A stretch of 64,000 bases of DNA from Gracilaria vermiculophylla (taxonomy: Eukaryota; Rhodophyta; Florideophyceae; Gracilariales; Gracilariaceae): positions 600,467-664,466 of the forward strand of contig JAHNZQ020000308.1 of the NCBI GenBank assembly GCA_019155205.2, in the 5' to 3' direction. Below the pieces are notes generated by a model that ran no database searches, was not told where the DNA came from, and saw nothing but the letters and a program-made list of their open reading frames with translations. Below are positions 41,338 to 51,070 of the stretch, piece by piece. The position numbers and the translations under genes were made by a program. Every line of letters begins with the position of its first letter. Position 1 is the stretch's first letter.

Positions 41338-44300
41338 CTACTTCATCTCTGGAGTCTCAATAGTTCCCTGCATGATTCTCGAACTGGAGCTTGTGGAAGT
41401 AAATCCCAGAACGAGACTAGGATCGACCCTCGCAGCCCTTTGTCGACGACCCTTTCTGCGACCAGTGGTGCCTCCATTGCCAGAATCAGAAACCATACTT
41501 GGTTTCTCGAACTCCAGACGACGAATAAACTCATCGGCAAATGAACGAGCTTTGTCTGTAGCCCCTAGATTCTGAACGACAGTATCCCTAATCTCGGAAG
41601 GGGATTTGATGGTGACTAGGTACTCGACCAACGTCGTGTCTTGATTTGGATTTCCAGTCAATTCCTGTAAGTTATCAGTGCACCATTTGGCAAACTCATT
41701 GCTTATCCGTCCGCCTATTACGACTTCAGAAGTTCCGTCTCGTCTTTCACTCTTTGAGCTTTTGGGTGGAGAAGGTGAGCGACGAGGGAGAGAAGAATTT
41801 GGCTGGCTGGCAGGCTGCCTACTAACGTGAGACCCAGTGAGATGTTGCTGTTGCTTCTGACCTGGTGTCTGTTGAATATTAGGTTTCTGGGCTCTACGTC
41901 CAACAGATGCGGTTTGATTCCCACTATTTACTGAATCCCAGAAAGAGGTTTCGTCGTCCGCTTTACGGCTCATAACAGCAGTACCTTGGCGAATTTGCTG
42001 CGGTTTGCTGTTAGCGACTAAACTGGCCCATCCTGTCTTGGTACCGAGCGTTGGTCCATTGCTAACAGGCGCAGACTCGCGAGCTAGTGATGTATTTTTT
42101 CTCCGTTGTTCCTCCTCATATCTCATTTGTTCCCTTAAACTCAATGTTCTTTGCTTTGATGGGTCTCCAGCTCCGCCCCACGGCTGCATCGCATTCCAAC
42201 GAGCTGATGCTACCCGCGCGTCCTCTCTCTCTGGCTGAACGTTGGTAACTTTATCGCTTGCTTTGCTCCGCAATTCTTCTTGTCTTTGAATTTCCCTCAA
42301 GCTTAGGCCGTTAGCCGCCCCTTGAGAAGAAGCTTTGCTCCATGGTGCAATTGTTGCAGCGGATTCTGGAACCCTCTCCGATTTGTGAAGCTCATCTACT
42401 GGCTGCACATGGTCATTGATATCCATGGATGGTGCCTTGGTGACATCGTCCTCCGTTTTCACGTTAGTGGAATGTGGAGGAATTTGCACTGATAGCCCAC
42501 TACGATCTCTTTGATCAACCCTGTTGATATCCGTGTTCAGATTAACATCGGGTAAGCTGGCTTGAACGTTTTGGTGTACAGTAGAATCCGTTCCATTTGG
42601 TTTTGATTTCCTGCTCACTCGTTCCCAGTCCTGGGTATCAGTATGAACAATTGGGTCATACGACTCAGGCAGTCCCCGTTGAATGACATGACGATTTTGA
42701 TGACCTTGATCTCCAGGCGCAGCTGAAGCGTGATCGTGAACTGTGTGCCCTGTATCCGTTCGCTTCATGTTGAACGTCGATGGAGAGATACTAGTATTTA
42801 ACTGTCCATTAGAATTAGCTTGGTTCGGAGAGGGAATTCCATTATGACTACCTGTCAAGCTGCTGCCCGCAAGGAAAGCTTCTGCTGGTAGCTGCGGCGT
42901 TTGCGATTGGAGTTCTCTTTGCTGCTGTTGCTCCTGCGCATACCGAACTAATTCGGTGTGCAGCGTGCCAGCCATGGCCTTTATGCGTTCAGCTGAAAGT
43001 GCGTGCTGTTTTGCTAGAGTTTCCGCTTGAGCTGCATACATTAAGAACTGTTGCTGGTCCGGATCTGAAACTGCCACAGTTGCAGCAGCTGCCCTTGCGG
43101 TTTGTGCCGTTTGCGTGCACTCCACGTGGGCCCGACAATCCAGTTCAAATTGGTGTTGGAGCTGACTCAGTTGATGTTGAAGTAGCCATCCCTTGTCCTG
43201 AGGAGGAGCATGAAGCTGAGAATTCGCTTGTGGCGCGGCCTGCGCTCTTGCAAGCGCGCTAATGCGTCGCGATGTAGCTATCTGAACCTGGAGTTGCTGT
43301 TGAATTTGTATTTTTCGCATCTGCTGAGCTTGGGCAGCTTGAGCAGCTTGAGCAGCTTGGGCAGCTTGAGCAGCTTGAGCAGCTTGGGCAGCTTGGGCAG
43401 CTTGGGCAGCTTGAGCAGCTTGGGCAGCTTGGGCAGCTTGGGCAGCTTGGGCAGCTTGGGCAGCTTGGGCAGCTTGGGCAGCTTGGGCAGCTTGGGCTTG
43501 AGCAGCCTGAGCCTGCGCAGCTTGAACATGAGCCTGGGCGTGTATTGCACGCTCCATCACGTGGTAGTCTGCTCGAGCACGCATACCCGGATCTTGGAGC
43601 ACACCAAGCTCCTGCGCAGCGCTAGCTGTGACCAATCGATTGTGTACTGGGAGCTGAGCAGAAAAGGTGTGGTTCATTTCGTGGGCAGAATCATGTCTGT
43701 GCGATACCGGAGCTGACTCTGGAGCAGAATTGATACGTAGCCATGATGGGAGCTCCTGATTGCTTCTGGAAATATGCGTTGAACTGAGATCCGAAGAAGC
43801 AGAGGGGCTTGGACGAGCGCAAGAAGCATGAGCAATCGCAGGGTCAATTGCCATTAGGTCTTGTTCCGTTGTAGTTTGGTTCACGGGAGCCGTGCGTGCA
43901 TGTGCATTTTGGTGCTGGGGATGCATCCCAACCATGATATTATTCCACGATGTTGACGACAAGGTTGCTTCCGTCGCAATTCCAGGTTCTACTGATTCTG
44001 TTGGTAAGGATTGCACTGGTGGTCTTACATTGGTTGTGGATGATACATTTCCACTCATAACGGCCCTCGAAATCTCTGGTAAAACATTGCTGGAATGTGG
44101 CTCGGTAAAGGCAGAACTTCCAACCGGTGGTTTGACTGCTTTTCCTCCTTCTTCTGTTAATCCTTGGCCCATAAACGAAGCGAGACGACTTTGTTTCGGA
44201 GGAGGTGACTGTGGACCCAGGCGCCCAACCGTTTTCGGCAAAGTCGGGGTCTTGACTGGTGCTATTCCAGAAATTGCTGAGCTAACCACGACCGGCTCAT

Positions 44301-45969
44301 CAATCCTGTTCTCACTTTTTGCGTTGAAATTAGATCCAGTTACTATTAAACTCTCGTCTGACTTTTCTGGTAACTTCTCTGAAGCGTTATTTGGTAATTT
44401 CTCGAGCGGTCCGCTTAGCACATCATGACCATTCATCTTCTTATCCCTAGAATTGTCGATGTCAAAGAATGACTTCTCCTTTCGAGGTTCAGTACTTTCT
44501 GATGCTTTGGCGTTGGTTTTCTCCTGTGATTTCCTATGATTCTGAAGACGAATCATTTCGACTTCTTCAGCTAATTCCTCCACACTTCGACCAGCACGAC
44601 GGCCTCGATCCTCGCGAGAAGAACGGTTAGACGAAGATACCCCTGAGTTGTTTGGGGCATCCTTCTTTGAAGACGTCACTTCTTTAACAAATCCAGGTGG
44701 CGGTGCAGTCAAAGGTGTCTCTTCCTTTCTCAACCCAAACGCTACTGCCAACGCTTTGAATCCATGCTCTCTGTTCTTACTAACAGGAAGCTCTTCATCA
44801 TAATAACCAGCCTTGTGCCATTCCATGATTTGCGACGCAGTGAATGGTCCTTGGCTAACGTTCTGCGGGTCCTTGTAGAACCACAGCTTACGTTGGTCAG
44901 ACATAATCTCGTATTGATTCCTGTGAGAGTTTTCTGCACTGTATGTACGTAAATCGCGATCTTGATGTAGAGAACTTGACGAAGAAGCTGGATCTCTGCT
45001 AGAGCCCTTGGTCAACGCGCTCAAGTCCCGAGTGTTTGTCGGTTTTAACGTGTCTTTGTTATTGCGACTGAATAAACCACCATCACGAGAAAACCCAGAG
45101 CGAGTGCTTGTCGACGTGCCTGAAAAATCTGAGGACCGACGTGACTGATTAGGACGTTCTGCCACAGCTCCCGACGCACTGTTCGTTATGTCATCATTAG
45201 AAGATGCAGGATACTTTGCGTTTCCTGAACCAACTGTAGAACTACCGCCGCGCCAATTGAAATTGGAATCAGCGGCATTCCTACCAGACGAACGACTCCA
45301 GTAGGGAGGCTGAGATGATGGCTTTTCCGGGGGGTTCCCATTCGGTGACGCAGCGCGATCAGGAGCCGCGGAACGTGGCTTGAGAGGTAGCGGTCTTCGC
45401 TCCAGAGTAGCGCCTCCAGAAGTAGAAGGGCGCTCTGCGGGGGCCAAAACTGCAGAACCTGACCAGAAATCGCGCGAGGACGAAGTAACATGACCTGGTT
45501 TCTTTGGGGGAGGCGAGGCTGAGGGCGCATCGGCGGGAGGTACATTGGATGAAGAATGACTGGCTGTGGCTGGAGCGTGGTCGCGACCTAGAATGGCTTC
45601 GACTCCAGGGCGCGGAGGCGCAGGTTGGAAGCGCGAGCGAACTGGAGGCGGGTTGTTTGACTCGACCAGTGCAGACACATGGGCTATATGATCATCCGGG
45701 GCAATGTTGACTGGAACCAGCGGCTCAGAAGAGGTCAAACCAGGGTACTTTGTCATTGCGGGGGGGATAGTTGCAGTGCTTCCGGGCTCGTAGAGTTCGA
45801 GAAGCTGTGCTTTGGTGTACGCAATTCGCGGGGCGGAGGGCTGCACGGTGGCGGATGTCACTGATGAGGAAGACGTAGTGGGGGCAACAGAATGGATGGT
45901 GCCCTTGGAGAGGGAGGTCCAACCGGGTCCCAACTTGAGTTCCTGCGAGTCGGATGGTTTGGATGCCAT
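41338..45969 (-). CDS. GIGYF-like GYF-domain translational regulator
   Basis: 1543 residues from ATG 45969, uninterrupted. Order: N-terminal PRIAYTKAQLLELYEPG (about 47-63), whose YxxxxLL core fits an eIF4E/4EHP-binding motif in the place seen in GIGYF and plant EXA1 proteins; Ser/Pro-rich disorder; GYF domain about 361-412 (LWFYKDPQNVSQGPF, MEWHKAGYY); Gln/Ala repeat about 824-882; conserved C-terminal helical module near 1400-1480 (EFAKWCTDNLQELTG, TLVEYLVTIKSPSEIRD), matching the GIGYF end module. Known role: GYF binds PPG-phi peptides, and the protein bridges 4EHP or eIF4E with decay factors to repress mRNAs. The family is well supported. The eIF4E partner is inferred from the motif alone. 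Confidence 0.85.
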   Translation of the reverse strand: MASKPSDSQELKLGPGWTSLSKGTIHSVAPTTSSSSVTSATVQPSAPRIAYTKAQLLELYEPGSTATIPPAMTKYPGLTSSEPLVPVNIAPDDHIAHVSALVESNNPPPVRSRFQPAPPRPGVEAILGRDHAPATASHSSSNVPPADAPSASPPPKKPGHVTSSSRDFWSGSAVLAPAERPSTSGGATLERRPLPLKPRSAAPDRAASPNGNPPEKPSSQPPYWSRSSGRNAADSNFNWRGGSSTVGSGNAKYPASSNDDITNSASGAVAERPNQSRRSSDFSGTSTSTRSGFSRDGGLFSRNNKDTLKPTNTRDLSALTKGSSRDPASSSSSLHQDRDLRTYSAENSHRNQYEIMSDQRKLWFYKDPQNVSQGPFTASQIMEWHKAGYYDEELPVSKNREHGFKALAVAFGLRKEETPLTAPPPGFVKEVTSSKKDAPNNSGVSSSNRSSREDRGRRAGRSVEELAEEVEMIRLQNHRKSQEKTNAKASESTEPRKEKSFFDIDNSRDKKMNGHDVLSGPLEKLPNNASEKLPEKSDESLIVTGSNFNAKSENRIDEPVVVSSAISGIAPVKTPTLPKTVGRLGPQSPPPKQSRLASFMGQGLTEEGGKAVKPPVGSSAFTEPHSSNVLPEISRAVMSGNVSSTTNVRPPVQSLPTESVEPGIATEATLSSTSWNNIMVGMHPQHQNAHARTAPVNQTTTEQDLMAIDPAIAHASCARPSPSASSDLSSTHISRSNQELPSWLRINSAPESAPVSHRHDSAHEMNHTFSAQLPVHNRLVTASAAQELGVLQDPGMRARADYHVMERAIHAQAHVQAAQAQAAQAQAAQAAQAAQAAQAAQAAQAAQAAQAAQAAQAAQAAQAAQAAQAAQAAQAAQAAQAQQMRKIQIQQQLQVQIATSRRISALARAQAAPQANSQLHAPPQDKGWLLQHQLSQLQHQFELDCRAHVECTQTAQTARAAAATVAVSDPDQQQFLMYAAQAETLAKQHALSAERIKAMAGTLHTELVRYAQEQQQQRELQSQTPQLPAEAFLAGSSLTGSHNGIPSPNQANSNGQLNTSISPSTFNMKRTDTGHTVHDHASAAPGDQGHQNRHVIQRGLPESYDPIVHTDTQDWERVSRKSKPNGTDSTVHQNVQASLPDVNLNTDINRVDQRDRSGLSVQIPPHSTNVKTEDDVTKAPSMDINDHVQPVDELHKSERVPESAATIAPWSKASSQGAANGLSLREIQRQEELRSKASDKVTNVQPEREDARVASARWNAMQPWGGAGDPSKQRTLSLREQMRYEEEQRRKNTSLARESAPVSNGPTLGTKTGWASLVANSKPQQIRQGTAVMSRKADDETSFWDSVNSGNQTASVGRRAQKPNIQQTPGQKQQQHLTGSHVSRQPASQPNSSLPRRSPSPPKSSKSERRDGTSEVVIGGRISNEFAKWCTDNLQELTGNPNQDTTLVEYLVTIKSPSEIRDTVVQNLGATDKARSFADEFIRRLEFEKPSMVSDSGNGGTTGRRKGRRQRAARVDPSLVLGFTSTSSSSRIMQGTIETPEMK
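43326..43498. repeat. 9-bp tandem repeat coding (Ala-Gln-Ala)n
   Basis: About 19 head-to-tail copies of a 9-base unit (CAAGCTGCC/CAAGCTGCT on the coding strand) inside the GIGYF-like gene. The period is a multiple of three, so length changes keep the frame. Confidence 0.9.
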
Positions 45970-46787
45970 GACGCGGAAGGGTTATGAGTACCAGGGGGGA
46001 CGGTACGGTGCTAACCGAGCAAGGAGAGAGACGATACTAGCGTGGAAAGCGGAGCGAACGACGATCGGGAGAGTGCTGAAGCGGAAGAAAGCAAGGGTGC
46101 GGACGTCTGAAGCTTGCGTAACTCGTATGAGCTGCAACTCAGGATGTTGGGAACGAAGTGAAAGCGGCCTTCGCCCAGAGGGGGCGGGGGCGACACAGGA
46201 GGGGGGGCGAACAGACGAGTATCCGTTCGGAGAGAGGCGATCACGGACAAGCTGTCCCAGCGTTGGCCCGGAAAGGCGCTACACGGCACCATGCAAGCAC
46301 GTGATTGGGCGGCTGTTTGCACCTGCGATGCGTGGCTATGGTTGCTTCAACTCCGAGGCTACTTGGCGGCGGCGCCAAATTGAGCCAAAAATTTTCGACA
46401 AATTAGCAAGTAGGGCCCGAGCGGTAGGTGCCAGTGACTCTTTAACTGGAAGCCGCTGGAGACCACCAGTCAATTGTCAAGATCACCGCTGAGTGCAGCA
46501 GCTGCGAAGGGCACAAAGGTACCTTGAGCACTTTTGTGCCCCTCGTATGTGACAAGGGTACACATTTGGAAATCGCCACTGAACTTTCGTGCTCCTCGTC
46601 GTGCTGCAGAGCAAACGAATGACCGCCGCCGCGGCTTTCTCGCGAAAAGCGCTTGCAATGACACCCACGTTATCGCACGAATGGTTGACCTGCGCTTTAC
46701 CATCGTACCGTCAATCTATTGTGTGTGGTTTTGGCCGCCAAGCACCGTCAGGTAACTGTGGATGCAGCAGATGCGAAAAGCGCGCTG
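45970..46787. promoter_or_regulatory. 5' flank of GIGYF-like gene
   Basis: 818 bases between the GIGYF-like ATG and the stop of the SPX transporter, both minus strand. A 226-codon plus-strand frame (45812-46492) overlaps the GIGYF start and looks like a shadow. No other gene is seen. Confidence 0.35.
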
Positions 46788-49241
46788 CTACAGTTTAAGC
46801 CATATCATGATGTTGTATCCTATGCTTAGCAAAACAACCGTGGCTAACAGAGTCATTACTGTTCCAATCTTCAGAATGTCCCGTGTCGAAAGGTACGCCT
46901 TTCCAGTCTCGTCCTCCACCTGAATCGCAGATATGTTTGGAAACGAGCTAATAGGCAGAGCCATCGCACTCGAAGCAGCGAACGTACCAGCCAGTACCAT
47001 TAACTTCGGGTGGCCCAAACTCACCCCAATCCTGAAAACCAGCGGGAGAATTACGATCGCTGACACCGTATGAGATACAAAGTTGGCAATCAAAGCCATA
47101 AAAAAACAAAACACAGAGTATGTCAATCGCAGTTCTCCATGCCCGAGCACTGAAAGAAATTTGTTTGCAATTAGGTCGAGAAGTTTGCATGATTTCACTG
47201 CTGCTCCCAGCACCACACCGCCGGCTACAAGGTAGACAACATCCCAGGGTAGATTGTTGAAGTCTTCCTTGATCAGAATCCCAGAGCCGAACAATGCCAG
47301 GATCGGAATAACAGCCACCACCCCAGGTGATCCGAATGACTTTGACAATGGATGACACGCCCAAAGCACAACAGTGAGCACCAACGTGGCGCTCACAATG
47401 TAATGAGGCTTGCCAAATTTCTCTGTTTTGGATACCAGGGGTGGCAGAACGTAAGCAGAAGGGCGGTAAATGATAAACAAAGCCACGTAAAACGCAACGA
47501 CCATCACAGCACATAAGGGCAGCGCCGCCGCAAGCCACTTGGCAAAAGATATCGAGTTCTCTTCTCTTAGGAGTCCCAAGGCCACGGCACTTTGTGGAGA
47601 CGATATAGGACTGGCAAACCCACCGATATTGCTTGATGCCATGATGCCAAGAAGAAGGCATTCAATAAAAGGGCGGCTCCCCGGTGTGTTTCTTAGACCA
47701 TTGATTGTCGGCATCATGACAGAGTTAAGCAACACTGGCGCTGCAACATTGCTCACGAACATTGATACAACCACCCCCAACACCATGACAGTTAAGAGAA
47801 GGGTTTGTGGCTTTCGCACTCTGGACAACACTGCTGTGGCCACTACTTTGTCAATATCAAACTTTGATAAGGCAGCACCGAGTGCGTACACGCATATAAT
47901 CAGCAATAGAGTATCTGAACTTAGGTGTTGAAACACTTCTTGGGATGCCTGGTGCGCATCGAGCGGTTTGCCATCCATGCCGACAAATACTTGTAGCAGA
48001 ATTGTTCCTGGAACAACCAAAAACGAAGTTACGTAGAGTGGTATACCCTCTGAAGCCCATAATGACACAACTGCTGCAGTGAGCGCGAGACATCTATGAG
48101 CTGCTTGAAGAGTGCTATCAGGATATGTCGGGCCATCTTTGGTAAGCAAAGCCGGCATAATTTGAGGGAAGGCGAGAATGAAGACGAATAGCAGAGCTGC
48201 AGCAAACAGAGGGATGAATTGCGGTCGCCATACAACTGCGCTGGCCGCAGCCCCCAGATCGATGTCAGTTCCGCCGCGAATTGCGTGAAAGACGGACACG
48301 CGTCGTTCTGTTCGCAGCGCTTCTTGCCATATAGTACTTCGATCCCATACAATGAGATCACGAAGGTGATCATTCAACTCTTTTTCGGCGGCATCAACAT
48401 CCCCGTGCAGGAATACGCTTGCGAATACTTTGGCGGTAGTGTTTTGCTGTTGTTTTATGTCTCTGACGTCGACAAAGAGACTTTCAGCATCCAATTTTCT
48501 CATGAATTCCCCACGTTTGCTCATTCCCGTGCACTTGTCATGCTTCTTAAGAATTTTGTCAAATGCTGTTCTGTTCAGGTTTGAGAAGTTTATTGCTTCG
48601 CCCAGTTCCCTGTAGTGCTCCCGGCATCTCCTACGGAATTCTGGTCGGCTTAAAACGTTCGACGGAGTGTCAGTGCGATTAAGAAGAGATGCATTTTCCA
48701 CTATTCCGGAGGGGGAATCGGAATCATATTGCCTCTCGATTTTTTCCGCTTCTTCTTCTATCTCTGTTGTCAAAGCTGCTAGTGCGTTTGACAACTTGTG
48801 AAAGAATTTTTCAACTTGTAATCTGCTATTCTCAAGCACTTCAAAGAAAATCTTCTCTTGCGTGTTGAACGACACCCGGGCTTCCGCTTCTGTGGCGTCC
48901 AATGGCAAGAGCCTGTCGTAACCATAAGCTGGGCCTCTGCTAACGGAACCATAACTTTGCTGATCTCTTTCTGAATCTGCCCTCATCTCATCTAAAACAC
49001 GCGCCGAGGCAGTACGCCGCAAAGGACGCACGTTGTCCCCATGGGACTCGATATCTCGTTCATCGTCTGAAGATCCCTCTCCATCACCCCGAGACGGATC
49101 TGAAGTCGCTTGTCTTTTTATAAAGATTTCATCATGAATATACTTCAAGTTCGCAATCCGTCGCTTCAACTGGTCGTATGGAACGTAAAACTCCCACCAG
49201 TCCGGCTTCGCATTTAATCGCAATGTATCAGAAAAGCGCAT
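46788..49241 (-). CDS. SPX-domain SLC13/DASS-type phosphate or anion transporter
   Basis: ATG 49241 gives 817 residues. The frame is open 35 codons further upstream, but only from a TTG, and the SPX domain starts right at this Met (MRFSDTLRLNAKPDWWEFYV). SPX domain about 1-270, with the Lys cluster of the inositol-polyphosphate pocket in FDKILKKHDK (227-236). The remaining ~540 residues are a 12-helix-type SLC13/DASS permease, including SNIGGFASPISSPQSAVALG, a substrate-site loop of the family, and a second related Ser/Pro region near the C-terminus (MALPISSFPN). Fungal Pho87/Pho90/Pho91 have this same fusion and move phosphate at low affinity across the plasma or vacuolar membrane. Likely regulated by inositol pyrophosphates through SPX. 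Confidence 0.88.
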   Translation of the reverse strand: MRFSDTLRLNAKPDWWEFYVPYDQLKRRIANLKYIHDEIFIKRQATSDPSRGDGEGSSDDERDIESHGDNVRPLRRTASARVLDEMRADSERDQQSYGSVSRGPAYGYDRLLPLDATEAEARVSFNTQEKIFFEVLENSRLQVEKFFHKLSNALAALTTEIEEEAEKIERQYDSDSPSGIVENASLLNRTDTPSNVLSRPEFRRRCREHYRELGEAINFSNLNRTAFDKILKKHDKCTGMSKRGEFMRKLDAESLFVDVRDIKQQQNTTAKVFASVFLHGDVDAAEKELNDHLRDLIVWDRSTIWQEALRTERRVSVFHAIRGGTDIDLGAAASAVVWRPQFIPLFAAALLFVFILAFPQIMPALLTKDGPTYPDSTLQAAHRCLALTAAVVSLWASEGIPLYVTSFLVVPGTILLQVFVGMDGKPLDAHQASQEVFQHLSSDTLLLIICVYALGAALSKFDIDKVVATAVLSRVRKPQTLLLTVMVLGVVVSMFVSNVAAPVLLNSVMMPTINGLRNTPGSRPFIECLLLGIMASSNIGGFASPISSPQSAVALGLLREENSISFAKWLAAALPLCAVMVVAFYVALFIIYRPSAYVLPPLVSKTEKFGKPHYIVSATLVLTVVLWACHPLSKSFGSPGVVAVIPILALFGSGILIKEDFNNLPWDVVYLVAGGVVLGAAVKSCKLLDLIANKFLSVLGHGELRLTYSVFCFFMALIANFVSHTVSAIVILPLVFRIGVSLGHPKLMVLAGTFAASSAMALPISSFPNISAIQVEDETGKAYLSTRDILKIGTVMTLLATVVLLSIGYNIMIWLKL

Positions 49242-51070
49242 TCTCGTCGATGGCTTTGATTTCCACCGCGTGTTCTCGCCGCGCAAGCGGCTGGTCTCTC
49301 CTTGCAAACGTTCTCCACCTGGCGGAAAAAAACCGATTCGAAACAAGGAAGGGTATTAAGTTTACAGATAAAAATTCGTGGATGGAGACAAAAAAGGCGT
49401 CGAGGCACAGAAACTTTCGGCCCTTTCTTTGCAAACCACTAGAATGTGTATACAAGCCTCGGAACAGCGGTTGAGAGAAATGCCCGAAGTTTGCGACGGA
49501 ACCGTCGTGACATTCGACCACCGCAGGAGTCTCACTACTGCTATCTGTGGCCCAAAGCATAACAGTTGCTCAACATGTGTAGTTTTAGACGGACACAGCG
49601 GAGTGTGGTGCACTGCTGCGAGGATGCTATTCGCCTAGGGCAAATTTGTGACACGTGGCATTCTAGCCGGAGCTTATACAGTACATGTGAATGCAGCCTG
49701 TCCGAAGGGTGCATTTGTATCTTCCGTATCCTTGCATCTCACCTGCTACCGAAGTTATTTGGGGTCGCTACCATTTGCACGTCAACCTCTCATCGCAGAT
49801 AACCTAACCAAGTCTCATGACACACAACTTCAAACGGAACGTTGGCATATCCATATGTCCGGCTACGAGACGTACAAAGGTAGCTTGAGAGGACCGCGGG
49901 GGTCGGCAAAATGCGGTTTGCTCGCTTTCCCGTTGTCTTTATTTGCTCCGAACTTTGTAGTGAATTTCCGTGCACAAGTCACCAGGTAGTAGACCATGGT
50001 TTTCTAGACATGCTACGTATGTAGAACAACAGAAGATGGTTCCAGAGATGTGTGAAGTTCTTGACATAATCGACAAATTGGAATCCAGGCCAGGAGCGTA
50101 TTCTTTCAAGGAATGTCAACGTATGCCGTACAACCTTGGAATCTGTCTCCCAGACTACTATGCGGAGAGCATTCTTCTTGTTTTTCCTTCCTTGAAACTA
50201 AAAGCTTTGGTAATAGTCCACGACAGTGATTTCCGCTCCGTAGTCAACTAATTTCTCCCAAACAATTGACACGCAGATTGAAAGTTTCAGGTAATGAGAA
50301 ACAATGTAGAAGAAAAAGATAATGTCACGCTATTCTTATTTTTCTTTCAAGTCCCCAAACCCATATCTGCCTTTCTACATGACTGCAGATTCATCTTTGT
50401 GAAGAGGCAACGTCGTGTATGCGAGAGAACGTCGACTTCCAATGGCCCGAAAAAGGTTGCGTTCTGTAGACGAGCCCCCCTGCGCAAACAAAAGTGCCAT
50501 CGTGCGTTGCAAGCCGTCGAAATGACTGCTCGCGTGTCCGCATTGTTGGAGCCTCCCTTTCGCGTTGAAACCCCCATTTCTGACGACATACCCTTTGACA
50601 CCGAGCGAATATTATGTGTGATCCCACAAGAGCGCCCCTTCCGACTGTGCGCTTGCACTCTGACTTCCAACAGCTTTCAGCCCGATGCCAAGCTGGCCCT
50701 GAGTCGAAATGCCTCCATGCGCCAGTTCGGAACATGCCCCATGCTTTCCAACGAATATCCCCCAGTTGAAGAAACAAAAGCGCCGCTGGTAACTCAAGAA
50801 AGATTTAGACCTGACTCTCACTGGAATGCCAGAGTGGCCAAGAAATGTGTGGCGGCAAGAGAATGCACTGCGTTCGTTGCCCGAAGTGAAAATAGTGTCA
50901 TGCACAATGCGGTGTGAAAACAAGGCAGTATTCCCCCGTCAAAACTGCGTAGGGATAGTTGTTTGTTAGAATCTATCAGTATAATCACAAATGTGCTGCA
51001 TATGACAAGTCTAGCACTTGATACATTCACATATTACTTTCCACTTCTTCCTCGTTACATTTACACTCCT
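49242..51070. other. 1.8 kb intergenic region with one doubtful ORF
   Basis: 5' flank of the SPX transporter and 3' flank of kinase 2. The only frame of interest is 50294-50917 (listed separately). Others, such as 49970-50251, begin at non-ATG codons. No RNA gene is recognised. Confidence 0.4.
50294..50917 (+). CDS. unrecognised ORF (207 aa), doubtful
   Basis: ATG-started frame of 207 codons with no known domain. The first 20 codons include a hydrophobic run (VTLFLFFFQV), but the DNA there is a T-rich tract ending in CAAG at about 50350. This looks as much like an intron end as a coding start. The rest is rich in Arg, Cys and Ser. It could be the last exon of an unseen gene or chance. Confidence 0.2.
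   Translation: MRNNVEEKDNVTLFLFFFQVPKPISAFLHDCRFIFVKRQRRVCERTSTSNGPKKVAFCRRAPLRKQKCHRALQAVEMTARVSALLEPPFRVETPISDDIPFDTERILCVIPQERPFRLCACTLTSNSFQPDAKLALSRNASMRQFGTCPMLSNEYPPVEETKAPLVTQERFRPDSHWNARVAKKCVAARECTAFVARSENSVMHNAV

Noticed and set aside
45812..46492. 226-codon plus-strand frame
   Set aside because: Antisense to the conserved GIGYF N-terminus; Arg/Gly-rich with no domain.
49242..49346. 35-residue N-terminal extension of the SPX transporter
   Set aside because: Begins at TTG; SPX domains normally start at the protein N-terminus, which fits ATG 49241.
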